Assembly: GCA_947074205.1 (NCBI GenBank) | Contig: CAMTOQ010000023.1 | Span: 1 to 47,600, forward strand | DNA length: 47,600 nucleotides | Direction of reading: 5' to 3' | DNA from: an uncultured Bacteroides sp. | Lineage (GTDB): Bacteria; Bacteroidota; Bacteroidia; Bacteroidales; Bacteroidaceae | In this document: in pieces, positions 43,499-47,600 of the stretch | How the letters are laid out: each line of letters begins with the position of its first letter | How positions within the stretch are numbered: the stretch's first letter is position 1 | Notes under the pieces: generated by a model | Seen by the model: the letters and a program-made list of their open reading frames with translations, nothing else | Databases searched by the model: none | What the model was told of the DNA's origin: nothing | Made by a program: the position numbers and the translations under genes

Positions 43499-44929
43499 TT
43501 ATTGTCCTGCCGATTTAAAGAAACGATTCCAGCGAATCTTTCCGTTGAACCAGCTACGATCTTTATCCAATGACAACCACACGAAACGAGGTTGACCCAC
43601 TACGTGATCTTCGGGCACAAATCCCCAGAAACGCGAGTCTTGTGAGTTGTGACGGTTGTCGCCCATCATCCAGTAATAGTCCATACCGAATGTGTACTTG
43701 TCTGTCTGCACTCCATTGATATAGATCTTGCCATCTTTTACCTCCAAGGTATTGCCTTCGTAGGCCACAATAGGACGTTCGTAGATGGGTAGATTCTCTA
43801 TGGTCAAGTCGATGGTTTCGCCTTTAGCAGGTATCCAGATAGGGCCGTAGTTGTCTACTGTCCAATCGGTGTACTTGTTTTGTGGATAGAGGTCGAAGTT
43901 AGGAGATACCTGGATAGGCTCAATGCTAGTCACGAAATCTTTGCGTGCAAGCAGCTTGCTGCGCGCTTCCACGGTAAGTGGCAAGCCAAATACGCTAGCA
44001 CCGGGGCGGTAGCCCGATAGATCTTCACGGCTCAACCCTAGTTCGTCCATCAAGAACTCGGTAGGGATGGTCTTGCCTGTACCGGTGACACGATAAAGGA
44101 ATTGAATATCTTTAGGATCTTCTTGTTTCACTCCATCGATATAGATAGCGCGATCGATGATCTGCAAGGTATCGCCTGGAAGAGCCACAGCACGCTTCAC
44201 ATAGTTCTCGCGACGGTCTACCGGGCGGTAGATGATCTCGCCAAACTCTTGTGGATGCGTTTTTGCATACTGGCTACCGGCTTTGTAGTACAAGTCATAC
44301 ACCATGTACTGTTGCTCGGGAGTGAGGCTGTCCATTTCCACGCGGGCAGGGTAGAGCTCCTTGCCTTTATCTATGGCTAGGCTAGTAAATGTTTGCTCTT
44401 GTTGGTAGTAGGTCGATACGGTATCGCCGGCAGGGAAGTTGAACACCACGATGTCATTTTGCTTCACCTTGCCAAAGCCGGGCACACGACGATACTCCCA
44501 CTTAGGCCACTCCAAGTACGACTTTGTGTTTACACCCGGTATGGTGTGTTGCGTCAAAGGCAACGACAGTGGCGTGTTGGGTATACGTGGTCCATAGCTC
44601 ATCTTGCTCACATACAAGAAGTCGCCTGTAAGTAGCGTCTTCTCTAGCGACGACGAAGGGATTTGGTAGTTTTGGAAGAAGAACAGATTGACAAAGTAGA
44701 CAGCCACCAGTGCAAATAGGATAGCATCTACCCAGCTCATCACCGAGCGCACGGCAGGGTTTTTCGAGTCTTTCCAAAAGGCCCAAGGAATGAACTTTGT
44801 GATATAGATATCAATGATAAACGGAATAACGATCACCCCCAACCAACTCTTTACCCAGATGAGGAAGGCGATATATAGTGCCAATACGATGGCGCATTTT
44901 ATCCATTGTGTGCTTGTAGGCTTTCTCAT
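43499..44929 (-). CDS. lepB: Signal peptidase I
   Basis: This 476-residue protein is long for the family (E. coli 324), with two N-terminal membrane segments (about 11-50 and 68-86) and extended insertions between the boxes. The catalytic serine is Ser94 (IPSSSLEKTLLTGD) and the general base Lys245 (NYVKRAVALPGD). Box E is intact (GDNRHNSQDSRFWGFVP). It removes signal peptides from exported proteins on the periplasmic face of the inner membrane. The gene lies 14 bp after dapB and just before a catalytically odd paralogue. Confidence 0.95.
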   Translation of the reverse strand: MRKPTSTQWIKCAIVLALYIAFLIWVKSWLGVIVIPFIIDIYITKFIPWAFWKDSKNPAVRSVMSWVDAILFALVAVYFVNLFFFQNYQIPSSSLEKTLLTGDFLYVSKMSYGPRIPNTPLSLPLTQHTIPGVNTKSYLEWPKWEYRRVPGFGKVKQNDIVVFNFPAGDTVSTYYQQEQTFTSLAIDKGKELYPARVEMDSLTPEQQYMVYDLYYKAGSQYAKTHPQEFGEIIYRPVDRRENYVKRAVALPGDTLQIIDRAIYIDGVKQEDPKDIQFLYRVTGTGKTIPTEFLMDELGLSREDLSGYRPGASVFGLPLTVEARSKLLARKDFVTSIEPIQVSPNFDLYPQNKYTDWTVDNYGPIWIPAKGETIDLTIENLPIYERPIVAYEGNTLEVKDGKIYINGVQTDKYTFGMDYYWMMGDNRHNSQDSRFWGFVPEDHVVGQPRFVWLSLDKDRSWFNGKIRWNRFFKSAGQ

Positions 44930-44943
44930 GACAGTTACCTAAT

Positions 44944-45672
44944 TTAGTCTTTTAGAAAAGTAAAAAGATCACTCATGCCCAAGTAGCCTTCGTGAGCAGC
45001 AGTATATTCGGCCGCTAGAACAGCTCCAAGAGCAAATCCGCCACGGTTCTTGGCATCGTGAGTGATAGTGATGCTATCGATATCCGACTCGTAGCGCACG
45101 GTGTGGATACCAAATATTTCGCCTTCGCGCACGGCTTTAATAGGCATTTCGTTGGGCGAAGTAGCTTCGTCGAGTGCCCATTTATCCTTGCGGTCGAGGT
45201 TCTCTAGGATACCTTCGGCAAGAGTGATAGCTGTACCGCTAGGAGCATCCATCTTGTGGATGTGGTGCCACTCGGTCATGCTCACGTCGTAAGCAGGAAA
45301 TTGGTTCATAATCTTGGCTAGATACTTGTTTACAGCCGAGAATACGGCTACACCCAAGCTGAAGTTAGACGACCAAAAGAGTGTTTTGCCACCGGTGGTG
45401 CAGAGGTTCTTGATCTCCTCACCGTGGGCTTCCATCCAGCCTGTACTGCCCGAAACGAGCTTTACACCGGCATTGAAGGTGCGTATATAGTTTTGATAAG
45501 CTACGTGTGGGTTGGTAAACTCGATGGCAACATCTGCCGAGCGGAAAGCTTCCGAGTTAAAATCATCTTGGTTGTTTACATCGATGATGCTTACAATCTC
45601 GTGTCCACGGTTCAGGGCGATTTTTTCAATCTCTTTACCCATCTTACCGTATCCGATTAGTGCAATTTTCAT
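44944..45672 (-). CDS. dapB: 4-hydroxy-tetrahydrodipicolinate reductase
   Basis: This 242-residue enzyme starts with a Rossmann nucleotide-binding motif (IALIGYGKMGKEI). It has SGSTGW in the cofactor domain and the DapB signature EWHHIHKMDAPSGTA near residue 135, which carries the catalytic His and Lys. It ends with the family's AEYTAAHEGYLGMSDLF segment. It reduces the dihydrodipicolinate-level intermediate in the diaminopimelate/lysine pathway, so it feeds peptidoglycan and lysine synthesis. It is the first gene of the four-gene minus-strand operon and is slightly short, as is common in Bacteroidetes. Confidence 0.96.
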   Translation of the reverse strand: MKIALIGYGKMGKEIEKIALNRGHEIVSIIDVNNQDDFNSEAFRSADVAIEFTNPHVAYQNYIRTFNAGVKLVSGSTGWMEAHGEEIKNLCTTGGKTLFWSSNFSLGVAVFSAVNKYLAKIMNQFPAYDVSMTEWHHIHKMDAPSGTAITLAEGILENLDRKDKWALDEATSPNEMPIKAVREGEIFGIHTVRYESDIDSITITHDAKNRGGFALGAVLAAEYTAAHEGYLGMSDLFTFLKD

Positions 45673-45717
45673 TGTTAGAATGACTTATAGAGTGATTTGG
45701 TTTTAAATTGATTAGGG

Positions 45718-45725
45718 CAAAGATA
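45718..45725 (-). promoter_or_regulatory. Candidate -7 promoter box (TATCTTTG, minus) for dapB operon
   Basis: The reverse complement of CAAAGATA matches TAnnTTTG exactly, about 46 bp before the dapB start. Confidence 0.55.
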
Positions 45726-45913
45726 ACACATTATAAAAGAGAAACTACTACCCTTAACCAAAAAAAACGGGGCAAACGAATCTGCTTCTCTCTATTCATC
45801 GGTTTTTGGAGGATACTACCCTTGTTTATCTGCCTCCGAAAAGAATGCAGGTAGATGTGATAATTATTCGCTATTTTCTAGGCGGTAAGCGCACATCGAT
45901 AGTGGAAATAGCT

Positions 45914-45921
45914 TACATTTG
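45914..45921 (+). promoter_or_regulatory. Candidate -7 promoter box (TACATTTG) for the DUF2851 gene
   Basis: Exact TAnnTTTG match 26 bp before the ATG at 45948, giving a short leader. Confidence 0.55.
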
Positions 45922-45947
45922 CTGCACTCGACAAAATATAAATCTCT

Positions 45948-47222
45948 ATGGAACGACTGCTACACTATGTATGGAAACATAAACTGTTTCCGCTACAGCC
46001 TCTAAAGACAACTACGGGGCAGGAGGTGGAGGTAATAGATACCGGCTTGCACAACACCGATGCCGGACCCGACTTCTTCAACGCTAAGCTAAAGATTGAC
46101 GACACTCTCTGGGTGGGAAATATCGAGATACACGCCTCCTCGTCCGACTGGATGAAGCATGGTCATCATCACGATGCCGCCTACGACTCGGTGATACTGC
46201 ATGTGGTGGGTTGCCTGGATGCCGAGGTGAACCGTACCAACGGCGAAGCGATACCTCAGCTATTGCTGCCGTGCCCCGATCATGTGCGCCACCACTACCG
46301 CGAACTGCAGCAAGCGGTGTTGTCTCCTGCCTGCTACGGCATCATCGAAACGCTACCCAAGTTGGCTGTGACAAGCTGGCTTGCTGCCCTGCAAACCGAA
46401 CGTTTTGAACAGAAGACGGAGGTGATACGCTCTAGGGTAGAGAAGTGCGGACGCAATTGGGAAGATGCCTTCTTCATCACTCTAGCTCGATATGTGGGGG
46501 TGGGCATCAATGGCGACGCTTTCGAGGCGTGGGCCTCACATGTGCCATTCCGTTCGGTGGATAAGCTGCGCGACGATCGGCTTCGAGTAGAGACGATGTT
46601 TATGGGGCTGGCAGGATTTCTGGACGGCGAGGCCAAGGACAACTATATGGCAGCCATGCAGAAAGAGTTTCACTATCAGTCGCAGCTCTACAGTCTACCC
46701 AAGCCGATGGAGCTGTCGCGTTGGCGCTTCCTTCGTCTTCGTCCCGATAACTTCCCGTATATCCGTATCAGTCAGCTAGCAGGACTCTATCACACCTCAC
46801 GCTCTCTCTTCTCCCAACTGATGGAGGCCGAGAGCATTGAAGCGATGCGCAAGCTGCTACAGAGCGATGTGCCCGACTACTGGAAATCGCACTACACCTT
46901 TGGCAAAACATCGCCTACAAAAGATAAAAAGTGGGGCCCTATGCTGCAAGATATTATTATCATCAATGCCGTTATCCCTTTTCTCTATGCTTATGGGCTG
47001 CATCGAGGCGAAGAGTTGCTTTGCGACCGTGCTCTGCGCCTTTTGGAAGAGTTGAAAGCCGAGAACAACTTCGTCACCCGACTGTGGCAAAAGGCGGGCA
47101 TCTCCGTGAGCCATGCTGCCGACAGTCAAGCTTTGCTGCAACTCCATCGGGCCTACTGCGAGCCACGCAAATGCCTGTTCTGCCGATTTGGCTACGAATA
47201 TTTGCGCAAGGCGGGCCGATAA
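45948..47222 (+). CDS. DUF2851 family protein
   Basis: This 424-residue cytoplasmic protein has no signal peptide. It begins with MERLLHYVWKHKLFPLQPL and contains NTDAGPDFFNAKLKIDDTLWVGNIEIH, typical of the Bacteroidetes DUF2851 family; the GPDFFNA and NIEIH stretch looks like a nuclease-type acidic core. The C-terminal end has four cysteines in CEPRKCLFCRFGY plus an upstream HR, which could bind metal. The biological role is unknown. A nucleic-acid-related function is a guess from the acidic motif and the Cys cluster. Confidence 0.85.
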   Translation: MERLLHYVWKHKLFPLQPLKTTTGQEVEVIDTGLHNTDAGPDFFNAKLKIDDTLWVGNIEIHASSSDWMKHGHHHDAAYDSVILHVVGCLDAEVNRTNGEAIPQLLLPCPDHVRHHYRELQQAVLSPACYGIIETLPKLAVTSWLAALQTERFEQKTEVIRSRVEKCGRNWEDAFFITLARYVGVGINGDAFEAWASHVPFRSVDKLRDDRLRVETMFMGLAGFLDGEAKDNYMAAMQKEFHYQSQLYSLPKPMELSRWRFLRLRPDNFPYIRISQLAGLYHTSRSLFSQLMEAESIEAMRKLLQSDVPDYWKSHYTFGKTSPTKDKKWGPMLQDIIIINAVIPFLYAYGLHRGEELLCDRALRLLEELKAENNFVTRLWQKAGISVSHAADSQALLQLHRAYCEPRKCLFCRFGYEYLRKAGR

Positions 47223-47238
47223 TGATAGGTTTTTCCCG

Positions 47239-47246
47239 TATCTTTG
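47239..47246 (+). promoter_or_regulatory. Candidate -7 promoter box (TATCTTTG)
   Basis: Exact TAnnTTTG match 33 bp before the ATG at 47280. Confidence 0.5.
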
Positions 47247-47279
47247 TCTGCAACTTATTATACTATACGTTATAGACTT

Positions 47280-47600
47280 ATGAAACGTTTATCTTTACTC
47301 ACCCTGCTATGTGTGTGGGCCATGATGGGCAGCAGTGCTATGGCACAATCGGCCGAGCCGTTCAACGCCTTTCTGGAAAAGTTTACCGGCAGTGCCAAAT
47401 ATCAGTATTCGCGCATCAAGTTCCCTTTGAATAGTCCCATCGTTCTGCTTGCCGCAGATGCCGAGACCGAGAAATCCTTCCCTTTCACTCAAGACAAGTG
47501 GCCGTTGCTGGGTAGCGATATCTTTGTGGAAGAGCGTATCGACCAAGGCGATGGCATGGTCTATGTCTCTAAATTTACCGTTGTAGAGCCCACCACGCGT
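47280..47600 (+). CDS. Secreted DUF4348-like protein (3' end outside window)
   Basis: An open frame from the ATG at 47280 runs to the window end (107 codons). It begins with a signal peptide (MKRLSLLTLLCVWAMMGSSA, cleavage after AMAQ). The mature start (FNAFLEKFTGSAKYQYSRIKFPL) resembles Bacteroidetes DUF4348 lipoprotein-like or secreted proteins, but this is a weak recognition from a short fragment. No lipobox cysteine is present. Function unknown. Confidence 0.7.
   Translation, partial: MKRLSLLTLLCVWAMMGSSAMAQSAEPFNAFLEKFTGSAKYQYSRIKFPLNSPIVLLAADAETEKSFPFTQDKWPLLGSDIFVEERIDQGDGMVYVSKFTVVEPTTR

Noticed and set aside
1..47600. Mobile elements, CRISPR arrays, tRNA or rRNA genes
   Set aside because: No transposase, integrase, regularly spaced repeats or tRNA-like cloverleaf was seen on either strand by reading; short repeats present are explained as terminators or control sites.

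Overview
The window reads as chromosome of a Bacteroidales organism, most likely a Bacteroides-type polysaccharide degrader. The evidence is two SusC/SusD pairs, a hybrid two-component system (HTCS), SusE/F-position lipoproteins with acidic surface-export motifs, DUF6377, DUF2851 and WbqC proteins, and repeated TAnnTTTG promoter boxes upstream of genes in place of E. coli-type promoters. No rRNA, tRNA, CRISPR array, insertion sequence or phage gene was seen.

Layout. (1) 3-5142 (+): the end of an M16 zinc peptidase, a SIMPL (DUF541) protein, a membrane-anchored DUF6377 regulator and a secreted protein with two similar beta-rich modules and a C-terminal sorting-type tail. (2) 5218-11883 (-): an RND efflux operon in the order adaptor, inner-membrane pump, TolC-like channel, then an MFS exporter as last gene. 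(3) 12648-22986 (+): a compact polysaccharide utilisation locus (PUL) of SusC, SusD, GH30, surface glycan-binding lipoprotein and GH3. Its order matches the fungal beta-1,6-glucan locus of B. thetaiotaomicron (BT3310-BT3314). (4) 23313-41777: a second carbohydrate region. It holds a CE15 glucuronoyl-esterase-like protein with two CBM9-like modules, a convergent GH115 alpha-glucuronidase behind its own SusC/SusD pair, a divergent HTCS, and a multi-module PL11 rhamnogalacturonan lyase. (5) 41861-45672 (-): a housekeeping operon of dapB, lepB, a second S26 signal-peptidase paralogue and a WbqC protein. (6) 45948-47600 (+): a DUF2851 protein and the start of a secreted DUF4348-like protein.

How the parts work together. 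In the first PUL the surface GH30 should cut beta-1,6-glucan, the glycan-binding lipoprotein and SusCD should capture and import oligosaccharides, and the GH3 should finish them in the periplasm. In the second region CE15 and GH115 both act on (4-O-methyl)glucuronic acid decorations: CE15 on the ester that links it to lignin or another alcohol, GH115 on its glycosidic bond to xylan or arabinogalactan. PL11 attacks the pectin RG-I backbone. This suits growth on plant cell wall together with fungal wall.

Most notable oddities: the CE15 nucleophile motif has Tyr where Arg is usual; the second signal peptidase keeps the serine but lacks the catalytic lysine; three secreted proteins carry type-IX-like C-terminal tails; the beta-1,6-glucan PUL has no adjacent regulator; and the HTCS/SusC intergenic region holds a perfect 16-bp palindrome among repeats. 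No wholly unknown system could be demonstrated. The best candidates for something undescribed are the DUF6377/two-module protein pair and the atypical CE15.
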